A stretch of 64,000 bases of DNA, taken from the NCBI GenBank assembly GCA_029224965.1, contig JAQXVO010000028.1, positions 1-64,000 of the forward strand, in the 5' to 3' direction. Origin of the DNA: Lachnospiraceae bacterium (lineage in GTDB: Bacteria; Bacillota; Clostridia; Lachnospirales; Lachnospiraceae). A model generated the notes under the pieces. That model was not told the DNA's origin. It made no database searches and was given only the letters and a program-made list of their open reading frames with translations. The position numbers and the translations under genes are program-made. How positions within the stretch are numbered: the stretch's first letter is position 1; every line of letters starts with the position of its first letter. Shown in pieces: positions 51,683 to 62,000 of the stretch.

Positions 51683-52528
51683 TCAGGCCTGGACTTTACG
51701 TCTTCTGCCAAAATATTCGATCAGTTTCATGCCGCCGTAGCAGGCTGCCAGGGAGACAAAGAGAATCAGGCAGAAGGCATAGGCGTTGTGAGGCATGGAG
51801 AGATATGCCGAAAGGAAGGTCGAAATCGCATTAAAGGTCATATGGGTAAGAATCGTAACCCAGATGGATCCGGATTTCTGATAGAGCCAGCCCAGAACCA
51901 GGCCCAGGGCAAAGGCATAGCTGAACTGGACAAAATTCATATGAACCAGACCGAAAAGAAGGGCCTGAATCAGATTGGCTGCCCAGAAGGGAAAGACCTT
52001 TCTGCCGTAGCCAAGAGTCAGGCCGCGAAAGGCCAGCTCCTCGCAGACGGGACCTAAAAAGACTGCATAGACAATCATAAGAAGGGACATGCCAGTCGAA
52101 TCCAGACCGGATGCCTGCATGAGTTCATTGTAGCGGCTGACCGAGGATGGGAAGACCACAGCATCGATTGCCACGATATAATTGGCCAGGAACTGGCAGC
52201 TGACCGCAATCAGAATTACTCCCAGAAGGAAAAGCGGATTCAGTCCCTTGAGATTCTTCTCTTCCTTTCTCGCATTTTTCCGGAAGAAGAAAAGAAAAAT
52301 GATCATACAGATGGCCGCATAGATCGAAGAGATTCCCATCAGAAAATTCGTATCGGTCAGTGCCTTCTGTACAGTGCCAAGCAGGCCTTCCAGACTGGTA
52401 AAGGTCTCTGTGGCATAGAGAAAGGCGGCGTAGAGCACTGCCCCGGCCATCGTAACCACTGTTGTAACAAGCTCGATCATTACGACCGGAAAAAAGATCT
52501 TCAGGTAATCGCTTACTTTATTCTTCAT
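51683..52528 (-). CDS. CPBP family intramembrane metalloprotease
   Basis: A 281-residue membrane protein with about seven helices. The glutamate motif is CEELAFRG, followed by FGLVHMN (FxxxH) and the HMTFN motif (HxxxN), the three hallmarks of the CAAX protease/bacteriocin-processing (CPBP) family. Substrates are unknown; relatives process bacteriocins, prenylated proteins or confer self-immunity. It lies just upstream of dnaE and after the patatin gene, all in one direction. Confidence 0.9.
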   Translation of the reverse strand: MKNKVSDYLKIFFPVVMIELVTTVVTMAGAVLYAAFLYATETFTSLEGLLGTVQKALTDTNFLMGISSIYAAICMIIFLFFFRKNARKEEKNLKGLNPLFLLGVILIAVSCQFLANYIVAIDAVVFPSSVSRYNELMQASGLDSTGMSLLMIVYAVFLGPVCEELAFRGLTLGYGRKVFPFWAANLIQALLFGLVHMNFVQFSYAFALGLVLGWLYQKSGSIWVTILTHMTFNAISTFLSAYLSMPHNAYAFCLILFVSLAACYGGMKLIEYFGRRRKVQA

Positions 52529-52611
52529 AGAACTTCCTTAAATAAAAATGTCAGTCATGCATCTTCCGCCGATTCTGATCTGTTCTCTCTGATCCGGCTT
52601 CTTCATCCGTT

Positions 52612-53469
52612 TTATTTCGACAGAAAGGCTTTCACCTTGTCCATCTGCTCTCTTCCATGAGCCAGGCCCTCATCATAGAGCATCTGGTTCTTGACCGGAT
52701 CCTTGGTGTAGGTCGTCATAGAAACTTTTCCGGACGGGCAGAAGAGATAGGCCTTTCCTTCTCTTTCCAGGCGGAGCAGTTCCTCCTTCTCCCGGTTGTA
52801 TTCCTCATGACGGTGATTGAGGAGATCCACAATCTTCGGGAATTTATGCTTCAGAGCAGCGGTATAGGCCAGACGGTTTCCCTGGGGCTCCATAACAAAG
52901 TCCCTGGGCTTGGACATCACAGCGATGATCCGGTCGCAGCCGTCCTTTTCCATCTTTTCTACCGGGATCGAGGCGCTGACGCCGCCGTCAAAATAGTAGT
53001 GGCCGTTGATCTCAATGGGCTTTGAAATAACAGGCAGGGCGCAGGTTGCCATGATGGGCCGGTAGTCATGAGGTCCGCAGTCCTTTGAGGTAAAGAAATG
53101 CGGCTTTCCGCTCTTTCCGTCCGTCGCCGGGAAATAGAACTCCGTCGGATTCGAGGTCCATTTCTCATAATCGGCGGGATCCGTTCCGCCCTCTTCTGTC
53201 ATATCTCCGTAGATATACTGAAGTCCGAAATAGTTTCCGGTTTTCAGGAAAGAACGAAAGGAAATATAGCGGGGATCATCGACATAGTTGACATAAAAGC
53301 GCCGGTTCCGGTCCCTCTGTCCGCCAAGAAAGGATACGATATTGGCAGCACCGGCGGAAACGCCGACCGCATAGTCAAAGTTTAAATTTTCATCCAGGAA
53401 GGCATCCAGGACACCTGCGCTGTAGGCGCATTTCATGCCGCCGCCTTCTACAAAAAGACAGGTCTTCAT
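52612..53469 (-). CDS. Patatin-like phospholipase
   Basis: A 285-residue serine acyl hydrolase with a Ser-Asp dyad. The oxyanion glycine loop is VEGGGMKCAYSAGVL, the nucleophile is GVSAGA, and the Asp is in YYFDGGVS. It is the RssA-like cytoplasmic type. Two earlier ATGs exist, but GGAGG before ATG 53469 selects it. The substrate is presumably a phospholipid. The -10 TATAAT (53497-53492) lies only about 20 bases upstream, so the leader is very short. Confidence 0.9.
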   Translation of the reverse strand: MKTCLFVEGGGMKCAYSAGVLDAFLDENLNFDYAVGVSAGAANIVSFLGGQRDRNRRFYVNYVDDPRYISFRSFLKTGNYFGLQYIYGDMTEEGGTDPADYEKWTSNPTEFYFPATDGKSGKPHFFTSKDCGPHDYRPIMATCALPVISKPIEINGHYYFDGGVSASIPVEKMEKDGCDRIIAVMSKPRDFVMEPQGNRLAYTAALKHKFPKIVDLLNHRHEEYNREKEELLRLEREGKAYLFCPSGKVSMTTYTKDPVKNQMLYDEGLAHGREQMDKVKAFLSK

Positions 53470-53799
53470 CTCTTTTTCCTCCATGAAAATCATTATACCG
53501 TTTTTAAAAAATCTGTGGGGAGGACTTTATACATTCCCAAAAAACTGTATATTGAGGCCGACTTTCAATTCTTTTATCATCAATAGTAAGCAGAGAAAGA
53601 GCACAAGTCTGCTGTTCTGCCGGCCTTTTCCAGGGCAGGCGCCAGCCGGACGAATCACTGTTTTCTGCTTGTCGCGGCCGTCTGTCCCCGATCATTTATC
53701 TCCTGTCAGCGAATCAGATTTCCGTCAGCTGATAAGTATCTCCGACAGATATGGCCAGATGACTGTCAATACAAATTGATAAGGAATTGGGTGAGTAAA
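53470..53799. other. Divergent non-coding region between patatin and radical SAM genes
   Basis: 330 bases. A TATAAT (53497-53492, minus) serves the patatin gene. Toward the plus strand no clear consensus promoter is seen, though the radical SAM gene looks strongly expressed. A GC-rich segment with inverted GCC/GGC blocks lies at 53625-53655. No gene or RNA recognised. Confidence 0.5.
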
Positions 53800-55263
53800 A
53801 TGGAACAGCAAGTACAAGTTGGAACTTTTGACAAAGCCAAGCATGCTGCCGAGCGGAAAGCCTTCGATGTTGCCATTACTGCAGCATTAAAGCACATCGA
53901 CAAGGACCGTGGCAAGGCAATGATTCAGATGGTCAATCTGACTCAGAAGGTTCTTGGCGATACATGGCCGGATCGTGCCTATGAGGCTCTGAGAAATGTC
54001 TTCCGTGATCCGGATTCCAAGTGGATGAAATATACCAACGCCATGTTCGATGACGTTGACCCCAAGCTCATTAAGAGCGCAGCCCTGAACCTCGGCTATG
54101 AAGCAGGTTTCCGCGGCTACAAGAGAACCAGAGAGCTTTCCGAGAAGCTGAATGCCAGCATTCCCTGGTCGATCCTGATCGACCCGACCTCTGCCTGCAA
54201 CCTTCACTGCACAGGCTGCTGGGCTGCCGAGTACGGTCATCAGATGAGCCTCTCCTATGAGCAGCTGGATGATGTCATCACCCAGGGCGAGAATCTCGGT
54301 ATTTATTCCTGGCTCTACACCGGTGGTGAGCCTACCGTTCGTAAGAACGACCTTTTCAAGCTCTGCGAGAAGCATCCGCACAGCAATTTCCAGTGTTTTA
54401 CCAACGGAACCCTGATCGATGATGAGTTCTGTGAAAACATACTTCGTGTCGGAAACTTCTTCCCCAATATTTCTCTGGAAGGATTTGAAGATGCAAATGA
54501 CGGCCGTCGTGGCGAGGGCGACTTCCAGTCCGTTATGGCAGCCATGGACCGCCTGAAGGCTCACAAGTGCCTGTTCGGTCTCTCCATCTGCTACACCAGA
54601 GCCAACTACAAGACCGTAACCTCTGATGAATTCCTGGATATGGTCATCGACAAGGGTGCCAAGTACATCTGGTACTTCCACTATATGCCGGTCGGAAATG
54701 ACGCTTCTACCGATCTCCTTCTGACACCGGATGAGCGTGAATATATGTACCACAGAGTTCGTGAGATCCGTGGTTTCGAAGGCGGTAAGCCTATCATGGC
54801 CATTGATTTCCAGAACGACGGTGAGTTCGTCGGCGGATGTGTTGCCGGAGGCCGTGAATACTGCCACATCAACCCCAACGGTGATGTAGAGCCCTGCGTA
54901 TTCATTCACTACTCCAGCGCCAACATCAAGGACAAGAGCCTTCTGGAATGTCTGCAGCAGCCGATCTTCCAGAAATACCGGGAAGGACAGCCTTTCAATG
55001 AGAATCATCTCCGTCCCTGCCCTATGCTTGAGAACCCTGAGAAGCTCAGAGAGATCGTTGCAGAGACCGGTGCAAAGTCCACCGATATGCAGTCTCCGGA
55101 AAGTGTTGATTCCCTCTGCGGCAAGTGCGATCCTTACGCAGCAGAGTGGGCTGACCGTGCAGCCAAGCTCTGGAAGGAAAGCCAGGAAGAAAAGGCAGCT
55201 CGTGCCGCTGCTCCTCTTTCCGAAGCAGGCAAGGTCCGCGTAAGACCTCAGGCCAACCAGTAA
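53800..55263 (+). CDS. Radical SAM enzyme with helical N-domain and Cys-rich C-terminus, function unknown
   Basis: A 487-residue plus-strand enzyme. A helical domain of about 120 residues precedes DPTSACNLHCTGCWAAEYG, the SAM-cluster CxxxCxxC. YTGGEPTVRK follows. The C-terminal part has Cys in GGCVAGGREYC, VEPCVF, RPCPML and LCGKC, enough for one or two auxiliary iron-sulfur clusters (SPASM-like). Homology is to MoaA/PqqE/HpnH-type radical SAM proteins; the substrate is unknown. GGGTGAG precedes ATG 53800. CGT-rich codon use like typA suggests high expression. It stands alone, flanked by patatin and plsY. Confidence 0.9.
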   Translation: MEQQVQVGTFDKAKHAAERKAFDVAITAALKHIDKDRGKAMIQMVNLTQKVLGDTWPDRAYEALRNVFRDPDSKWMKYTNAMFDDVDPKLIKSAALNLGYEAGFRGYKRTRELSEKLNASIPWSILIDPTSACNLHCTGCWAAEYGHQMSLSYEQLDDVITQGENLGIYSWLYTGGEPTVRKNDLFKLCEKHPHSNFQCFTNGTLIDDEFCENILRVGNFFPNISLEGFEDANDGRRGEGDFQSVMAAMDRLKAHKCLFGLSICYTRANYKTVTSDEFLDMVIDKGAKYIWYFHYMPVGNDASTDLLLTPDEREYMYHRVREIRGFEGGKPIMAIDFQNDGEFVGGCVAGGREYCHINPNGDVEPCVFIHYSSANIKDKSLLECLQQPIFQKYREGQPFNENHLRPCPMLENPEKLREIVAETGAKSTDMQSPESVDSLCGKCDPYAAEWADRAAKLWKESQEEKAARAAAPLSEAGKVRVRPQANQ

Positions 55264-55304
55264 AATCAGCCGCCTGTCATAAGTTGCTGTAACATATTGT
55301 AAGT

Positions 55305-55339
55305 AAGAAAGCAGTCGGCTGAGCCGGCTGCTTTCTTTA
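55305..55339 (+). terminator. Terminator of the radical SAM gene
   Basis: GAAAGCAGTCGGCT pairs with the following GCCGGCTGCTTTC around a 2-3 base loop (one mismatch), followed by TTT. Confidence 0.85.
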
Positions 55340-55402
55340 TGCAATCATATTCAGTTCCGGAAATTCGATTTCCGATTTCACAATTCGTTAGAAAAATCCG
55401 CA

Positions 55403-55436
55403 TAAAAAAGCAGGCGTCATTTGCCTGCTTTTTCTT
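55403..55436 (-). terminator. plsY terminator
   Basis: AAAAAGCAGGC and GCCTGCTTTTT pair around a 7-base loop with T-runs on both sides; it lies directly after the plsY stop. Confidence 0.85.
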
Positions 55437-55442
55437 TATCTA

Positions 55443-56171
55443 TCATTCAGATTTCTTAGCAGATCTGCCCCACTTCTTTTTGATGGCTCCGAGCACATCC
55501 ACTTTCTCGGCCGTGCCGGAAGGAATCAGACGGATGGCCGGCCAGTGCTTGATCAGCATGAGACAGGCCAGAACAATGGCCAGAATCCCGGCTTCCTTCC
55601 CGTGAAAGAAAAAGGCGAAGACACAGTAGACCAGGGGAATAAAGGCCGCTCCCAGGCCCAGATACTGGCTGGCAAAGACGATCAGCATGCCGACGACCAT
55701 CGACAGAAGGCCTGCCAGAGGATTTATAAGAAAGTATCCGGCACAGGAGGTTGCAACGCCCTTGCCGCCGCGGAAATTCTGCCAGAAGGGATAATTATGT
55801 CCCAGGGTAACGCCGATCACCGCATAGTAGACTACAACGATACCGATCCCTAAGGATCCGGTATGCAAATGAAGGGCATGGTTTACATTTACCCCGAAGA
55901 AACGGTAGAAGGGGGCCTCACTGCTGTCTCCGTAAAAAAGGGTGGCCGTAAGGAGGACCGCCAGGAGCGTTTTTGAAATATCCCCGATCAGGACCGTGAT
56001 CCCCGGTTTAAATCCCAGATGGGCCATGACATTGGCCATGCCGGGATTTCCGCTGGTTCCGAGCTCCCGGCAGGGGCGGCCGGTCAACTTCCGCGTCACG
56101 ACCTCCGCCGTCAGGAAACAGCCGAAGGCATAGCCGATCAGTAAGGTAAGGAGCCTGGACAGTATTTGCAT
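55443..56171 (-). CDS. plsY: Glycerol-3-phosphate acyltransferase PlsY
   Basis: A 242-residue membrane protein that adds an acyl group from acyl phosphate to glycerol-3-phosphate, the first step of phospholipid synthesis. The three conserved loops are TSGNPGMANV, GHNYPFWQNFRGGKGVAT, and the later KHWPAIRLIPSGT. Several hydrophobic helices are visible. It is about 30 residues longer than usual, mainly at the charged C-terminus and one loop near residue 90. Its partner PlsX is not in the window. Confidence 0.94.
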   Translation of the reverse strand: MQILSRLLTLLIGYAFGCFLTAEVVTRKLTGRPCRELGTSGNPGMANVMAHLGFKPGITVLIGDISKTLLAVLLTATLFYGDSSEAPFYRFFGVNVNHALHLHTGSLGIGIVVVYYAVIGVTLGHNYPFWQNFRGGKGVATSCAGYFLINPLAGLLSMVVGMLIVFASQYLGLGAAFIPLVYCVFAFFFHGKEAGILAIVLACLMLIKHWPAIRLIPSGTAEKVDVLGAIKKKWGRSAKKSE

Positions 56172-56224
56172 ATGCTTTTTCCTTTATCTATTGTAATTTT
56201 CAATCTCAGATTCCCATGATCAGG

Positions 56225-56259
56225 AAGAATGCCGCAGACCCATCATCTGCGGCATTCTT
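56225..56259 (-). terminator. glgP terminator hairpin
   Basis: A 14-bp perfect stem (56225-56238 with 56246-56259). The T-run on the minus side is short (CTTCC), so termination strength is uncertain. Confidence 0.6.
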
Positions 56260-56275
56260 ATTTCGATTTCGGGAA

Positions 56276-58735
56276 TCAGTAGTCTACGGTAATCTTGTCC
56301 AGATGCCAGATGTCATCCACATATTCCTGAATGGTCCGGTCGGAAGAAAACTTGCCGACGCAGGCGATATTGGTGATGGCCATCTTTGCCCATCTGCTCC
56401 GGTCCTGGTAGGCCTTTACAATCTCTCTGCGTGCATCATCATAGGAATGGAAGTCCTTCAATACAAAGTAGGTATCCGCATACTGAGTGGACTTGGTATT
56501 GAGGAGGGAATTGTAGACATCCCGGAAAAGCTCCGGATTCTCAGGGCTGTAGAAGCCATTGGTCATCTGATCCAGGACCTTTCGGATACCCGGATCGCTG
56601 TTATAGATGTCCATGGGGTTGTAATCCCTCTTCTGCTCATGGGCAATGACCTCATCTGCGCTCATTCCGAAGATAAAGGCATTTTCCCTGCCCATCTCCT
56701 CAACCATCTCAACATTGGCGCCGTCCATGGTTCCAAGGGTAATGGCACCGTTCAGCATGAACTTCATGTTGGAGGTTCCGGAGGCTTCCTTTGAAGCCGT
56801 CGAAATCTGCTCGGAGATATCGGCTGCGGCGAAGATCCACTCGGCATTGGAAACCTTGTAATCCTCAATAAATACGACCTTGATCTTATTGTTGATGGCC
56901 GGATCATTGTTGATGACATTGGCTACATTGTTGATGAGCTTGATAATGAGCTTTGCAATATGGTAGCCGGCGGATGCCTTGGCACCGAAGATAAAGGTTC
57001 TCGGAACGAAGTCCATTTCCGGGTGTTCCTTCAGCTCATTGTAGAGGTACATGATATCCAGGATATTCATGAGCTGTCTCTTATATTCATGCAGTCTCTT
57101 GACCTGGACATCGAAGATGGAATCCGGATTAACCTCAATGCCGTTATGCTCAAGGATATACTTGGCAAGACGTTCCTTGTTGTGGTGCTTGATTTCCAGG
57201 AATTCCCTCTGAACTCTGGGGTTATCGGCATAGGTCAAAAGGCCCTTGGTCTTATAGAGATCGGTTACCCAGTCTCTTCCAACATACTTGGTTACCCAGT
57301 CTGCCAGCTCCCGGTCTCCGTGAAGGAGGAAACGCCGCTGGGTGATACCGTTGGTCTTGTTGGAGAACTTCTCCGGATACATCTCATAGAAGTCACGCAG
57401 GGTTTCCTTTTTCAGGATCTCTGTATGAAGCTTTGCCACACCGTTGACCGAATAGCTTCCGACGATGGCGAGATAGGCCATGCGGACCTGACCGTCCTGA
57501 ACGATAGACATACGGCGGACACGATCCTCGTCACCCGGGAACTTTCTTCTGACTTCCTCGCAGAAACGGCGGTTGATCTCCTCCACGATCTGATAGATCC
57601 GGGGAAGGAGTCTGCTGAAGATGTCAACCGGCCACTTCTCCAGGGCCTCCTGCATGATGGTATGGTTGGTATAGGCACAGCATCTGGTGGTAATGGACCA
57701 GGCCTCATCCCAGCCCAGATTTTCCTCATCCATAAGGATCCGCATGAGCTCTGCAACGGTCAGGGTCGGATGGGTATCGTTCATCTGGAAGGTGACCTTG
57801 TCCGGGAGACCGTGAATATCGATATGATGCTTGTGATAGCGGTTGATGGCTCTCTGCAGGGAAGCAGATACGAAGAAGTACTGCTGACGCAGACGAAGCT
57901 CCTTACCGAAGGGATGGCTGTCATTGGGATAGAGGACATCGACCAGGTTCTGGGCCAGGGTCTTCTCCTCTACGGCCTTCTCATAGGCGCCGCGGTCAAA
58001 GGACTCCAGACTGAATGCTTCCTTGGGCTCGGCATCCCACATAATCAGGGAATTGACGACATTGTTGCCGAAGCCGGTGATCGGCATATCATAGGGAACC
58101 GCCATGACGCTGTGGTAATTCTCCTGAATGAACTTATACTGACCGTCCGGCTGACGGATTGCACGGACTGTGCCGCCGAACTTGATCTCATGGGCATATT
58201 CCGGCCGCTTCAGTTCAAAGGGATAGCCGTTGGCAAGCCAGTCATCCGGCACTTCCTTCTGATAGCCGTCTTCAATCTTCTGACGGAACATACCATAACG
58301 ATAACGGATGCCGCAGCCATAAGCCGCATAGCCCAGGGTGGACAGGGAATCCATGAAGCAGGCTGCCAGACGTCCCAGGCCGCCGTTTCCAAGGGCCGGA
58401 TCCGGTTCCTGATCCTCGATGGTATTGATATCGACCCCCAGATCATCCAGATATTCCTTAAAATGATCATACTCGCCGAGGTTCAGAAGGTTGTTGCCCA
58501 GGGCCCGGCCGACCAGGAATTCCATGGACATATAGTAGACAATCTTCGGATCTTCCTTGGTCATAGCTTCCTGGCTTGCGATCCAGCGCTCAATGACCTC
58601 ATCTTTTACGATCTGAGCAACTGCCTGATACTTTTCTTCATTACTGGCATCTTCCCAGTGCTTACGGAAGAGATTCAGAGTATTATGTTCCGCTTCCTCA
58701 CGGAACTCTCTTTTTGACATATGTTCAAATCTCAT
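56276..58735 (-). CDS. glgP: Glycogen/maltodextrin phosphorylase
   Basis: An 819-residue GT35 phosphorylase that releases glucose-1-phosphate from alpha-1,4-glucans. The PLP lysine motif is KEASGTSNMKFMLNGAITLGTMDGANVEM-like (residue about 660), and the N-terminal active-site block is ALGNGGLGRLAACFMDS. The allosteric N-terminal extension is short. ATG 58735 is chosen over 58759 because GGAGG lies correctly before it. With MalQ it degrades maltodextrins or stored glycogen. Confidence 0.96.
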   Translation of the reverse strand: MRFEHMSKREFREEAEHNTLNLFRKHWEDASNEEKYQAVAQIVKDEVIERWIASQEAMTKEDPKIVYYMSMEFLVGRALGNNLLNLGEYDHFKEYLDDLGVDINTIEDQEPDPALGNGGLGRLAACFMDSLSTLGYAAYGCGIRYRYGMFRQKIEDGYQKEVPDDWLANGYPFELKRPEYAHEIKFGGTVRAIRQPDGQYKFIQENYHSVMAVPYDMPITGFGNNVVNSLIMWDAEPKEAFSLESFDRGAYEKAVEEKTLAQNLVDVLYPNDSHPFGKELRLRQQYFFVSASLQRAINRYHKHHIDIHGLPDKVTFQMNDTHPTLTVAELMRILMDEENLGWDEAWSITTRCCAYTNHTIMQEALEKWPVDIFSRLLPRIYQIVEEINRRFCEEVRRKFPGDEDRVRRMSIVQDGQVRMAYLAIVGSYSVNGVAKLHTEILKKETLRDFYEMYPEKFSNKTNGITQRRFLLHGDRELADWVTKYVGRDWVTDLYKTKGLLTYADNPRVQREFLEIKHHNKERLAKYILEHNGIEVNPDSIFDVQVKRLHEYKRQLMNILDIMYLYNELKEHPEMDFVPRTFIFGAKASAGYHIAKLIIKLINNVANVINNDPAINNKIKVVFIEDYKVSNAEWIFAAADISEQISTASKEASGTSNMKFMLNGAITLGTMDGANVEMVEEMGRENAFIFGMSADEVIAHEQKRDYNPMDIYNSDPGIRKVLDQMTNGFYSPENPELFRDVYNSLLNTKSTQYADTYFVLKDFHSYDDARREIVKAYQDRSRWAKMAITNIACVGKFSSDRTIQEYVDDIWHLDKITVDY

Positions 58736-59022
58736 CTTATTCCTCCATTTCGGATTCATTTCAGTACATACTCTTATACATTATACACTTATCAAGGGCT
58801 CTTTTTATGACTTTTTCGAATGACTTATATTCCAATCCGGTCTCTAAGAAATATAGACCATCCCCTCGAAGAAAGGCCTCGGCTCCCATTCAGGCTTCCA
58901 TCCGAATGAAATGAAATCCTCTGAAATAAACAAGGGCCTCTGCAGAAACAGAAGCCCTCATTGGCAGCCAACAGATCATACAAACGATAAATCTGCTTGA
59001 TTCAGTTTGTCAGAATTTTCAT

Positions 59023-62000
59023 TCAGACTTTTTCTACGGACAGCTTAACCTTTTCTCCGTTCACATTCCAGACCTTTTCATAACCTCCGCCGAGAGAATC
59101 TGCAATCTCATCGCAGAGGGTCTCATGAGAGATAAAGTCTTTGCGCTTTTCGAAGACTTCCTTAATCTTCTCGCTGCCCTCGAAGCCAATCCGAATATGA
59201 TCCATGACCTCGAAGCCGGCTTCCTTACGCATGGTCTGAACCTTGGAAATGATCTCACGGGCGAAGCCCTCTTCAATCAGCTCCGGTGTCAGGTTCATGT
59301 CCATAACTACCGTAATTCCGTTGTCCTGCTGGGTCTCATAGCCTTCCTGCTGGGTCATGGTGATCAGGAGATCATCCTCGGAGAGTTCGATCGAAGGATC
59401 GATCTCAGGGAACTTGAGAACGCCGTTCTCCTTCAGTTCTGCCATGGCCTTGTTTCCGTCCAGGCCCTTCAGAGCTGCCTGAATCTTACCGAGGAACTTG
59501 CCATACTTGGGTCCAACGGTACGAAGCTGAGGCTTGAAGGTATAGGTTGTAAAGTTCTCGACATCATCAGTGAAGACAACTTTCTTGACATTCAGCTCGT
59601 CCTTGAGGATTGCGGTAAAGCTGTCATCCAGAGCCTTGTCGGCCTTGACATACATGGTGCCGATAGGCTGACGGTTCTTGACATTGGCCTCGTTCCGGCA
59701 GGCGGAACCCAGGACCTTGATCTTTAAGACTTCGTCCATTTCAGCCTCAAGCTCCGGCAGAATATGGTCTTCATTTACGACCGGATAATCGCAGAGATGG
59801 ATGGACTCCGGTGCACTCGGATCGATGGAGCGGACCAGATTCTGGTAGATCTCCTCGGTCATGAAGGGAATCATAGGTGCTGCGGCCTTGCAGATGGTAA
59901 CCAGGGAGGTCCACAGGGTCATGTAGGCATTGATCTTGTCCTGCTCCATGCCCTTTGCCCAGAAACGCTCTCTAGACCGGCGGACATACCAGTTGCTTAA
60001 TTCATCGACAAAGGTAGACAGAGCCGAAGCGGCCTCCGGAATCTTATAGTTTCCTAAGCAGTTATCTGCAGTCTTCACCGCCGTATTGAGACGAGAGATG
60101 ATCCACTTGTCCATGACGGAAAGCTTATCGTAATCCAGGCTGTACTTGGTCGCATCGAAGTTATCGATGTTGGCATAGAGTACGAAGAAGGCGTAGGTAT
60201 TCCACAGGGTAGACAGGAACTTTCTCTGTCCTTCCACAACGGCCTTCTCATGGAACTTATTCGGGAGCCAGGGCTGGGAGTTGGTGTAAAAATACCAGCG
60301 GATGGCATCGGCGCCGAACTTGTTCAATGCTGCCATAGGATCTACAGCATTGCCCTTGGACTTACTCATCTTCTGTCCGTTCTCATCCTGAACATGACCG
60401 AGAACGATAACGTTCTGATAAGGAGCCTTGTGGAAGAGAATGGTGGACTCTGCCATCAGGGAGTAGAACCAGCCGCGGGTCTGATCGACAGCCTCGGAAA
60501 TAAACTGGGCCGGGAACTGCTGCTCGAAGAGGTCCTTGTTTTCAAAAGGATAATGATGCTGGGCGAAAGGCATAGCGCCGGAATCGAACCAGCAGTCGAT
60601 GACCTCGGGAACCCTGTGCATGGTCTTTCCGCAGTGCGGGCACTTGTAGGTAAAGGCATCGATATAAGGACGGTGAAGCTCTACGGTCAGAGCATCCTCA
60701 CGGCCGGTTTTCTCCTTCAGCTCTTCTCTGGAGCCGATGGATTCCTGATAGCCACAGTCCTCACACTGCCAGATATTTAAGGGAGTGCCCCAGTAACGGT
60801 CACGGGAGATACCCCAGTCCTGAACATTCTCCAGCCACTTACCGAAACGGCCTTCACCGATTCCCTTAGGGATCCAGTTGACGGTCTTGTTGTTGGCAAC
60901 CAGCTCATCCTTGACGGCAGTCATCTTGATGAACCAGGACTCTCTTGCATAGTAGATGAGCGGGGTGTCACAGCGCCAGCAGTGAGGATAGTCATGCTCG
61001 AATTTGGGAGCTGCGAAAAGGAGTCCCTTCTCGTCCAGATCCTTTAAGACTTCCGGATCCGCACTGACAGCACCCTTATCGATCTCCTTCTGGGTCGGCT
61101 TGCAGCGCATGCCGGCGAACTTGCCGGTCTCGGGCTTCAGCTTTCCTTCAGCATCCACAAGCTCGATCAGAGGCAGATCCCACTCGCGGCCGATCCGGGC
61201 ATCGTCTTCACCGAAGGCCGGTGCGATATGGACGATTCCGGTACCGTCTGTCATGGTGACATAGGTATCGGACAGAACATAGTGTGCCTTCTTATGAGCC
61301 TTCTCAGCTGCCTTTGCAGTGAAATCGTAGAGAGGCTCGTATTCCTTGCCCTCGAGATCCTTTCCGACATAGCTTTCCAGAACCTCGTAGGCCTTCTCTC
61401 CTTCCTTGGCAAGAGGAGAAAGCACCTTCGATGCCAGGGCTTCTGCGATGTAGTAGGTATAGCCGTCGGCCGCCTTGACTTTGACATAGGTCTCGTCAGG
61501 GTTCACGCAGAGAGCGGTGTTGGAGGGCAGGGTCCAGGGTGTGGTGGTCCAGGCCAGGATGTAGGCATCCTCGCCCTTGACCTTGAAGCGGACGATTGCG
61601 GATCTCTCCTTTACGGTCTTATAGCCCTGTGCAACTTCCTGAGCGGACAGAGGGGTGCCGCAGCGGGGGCAGTAGGGAACGACCTTGAAGCCCTTGTAGA
61701 GGAGCTTCTTATTCCAGATTTCCTTCAGAGCCCACCATTCGGACTCGATGAAGTTGTCGTCATAGGTGATGTAGGGGTGTTCCATATCAGCCCAGAAACC
61801 GACCTGATCGGAGAACTGCTCCCACATGCCCTTGTATTTCCAGACGGATTCCTTGCACTTCTTGATGAAGGGCTCCATGCCGTAGGCTTCGATCTGTTCC
61901 TTGCCGTCGAGGCCCAGTTCCTTCTCGACGCCGATCTCAACAGGAAGACCGTGGGTATCCCAGCCGGCCTTTCTCGGAACATACTTGCCCTTCATGGTCT

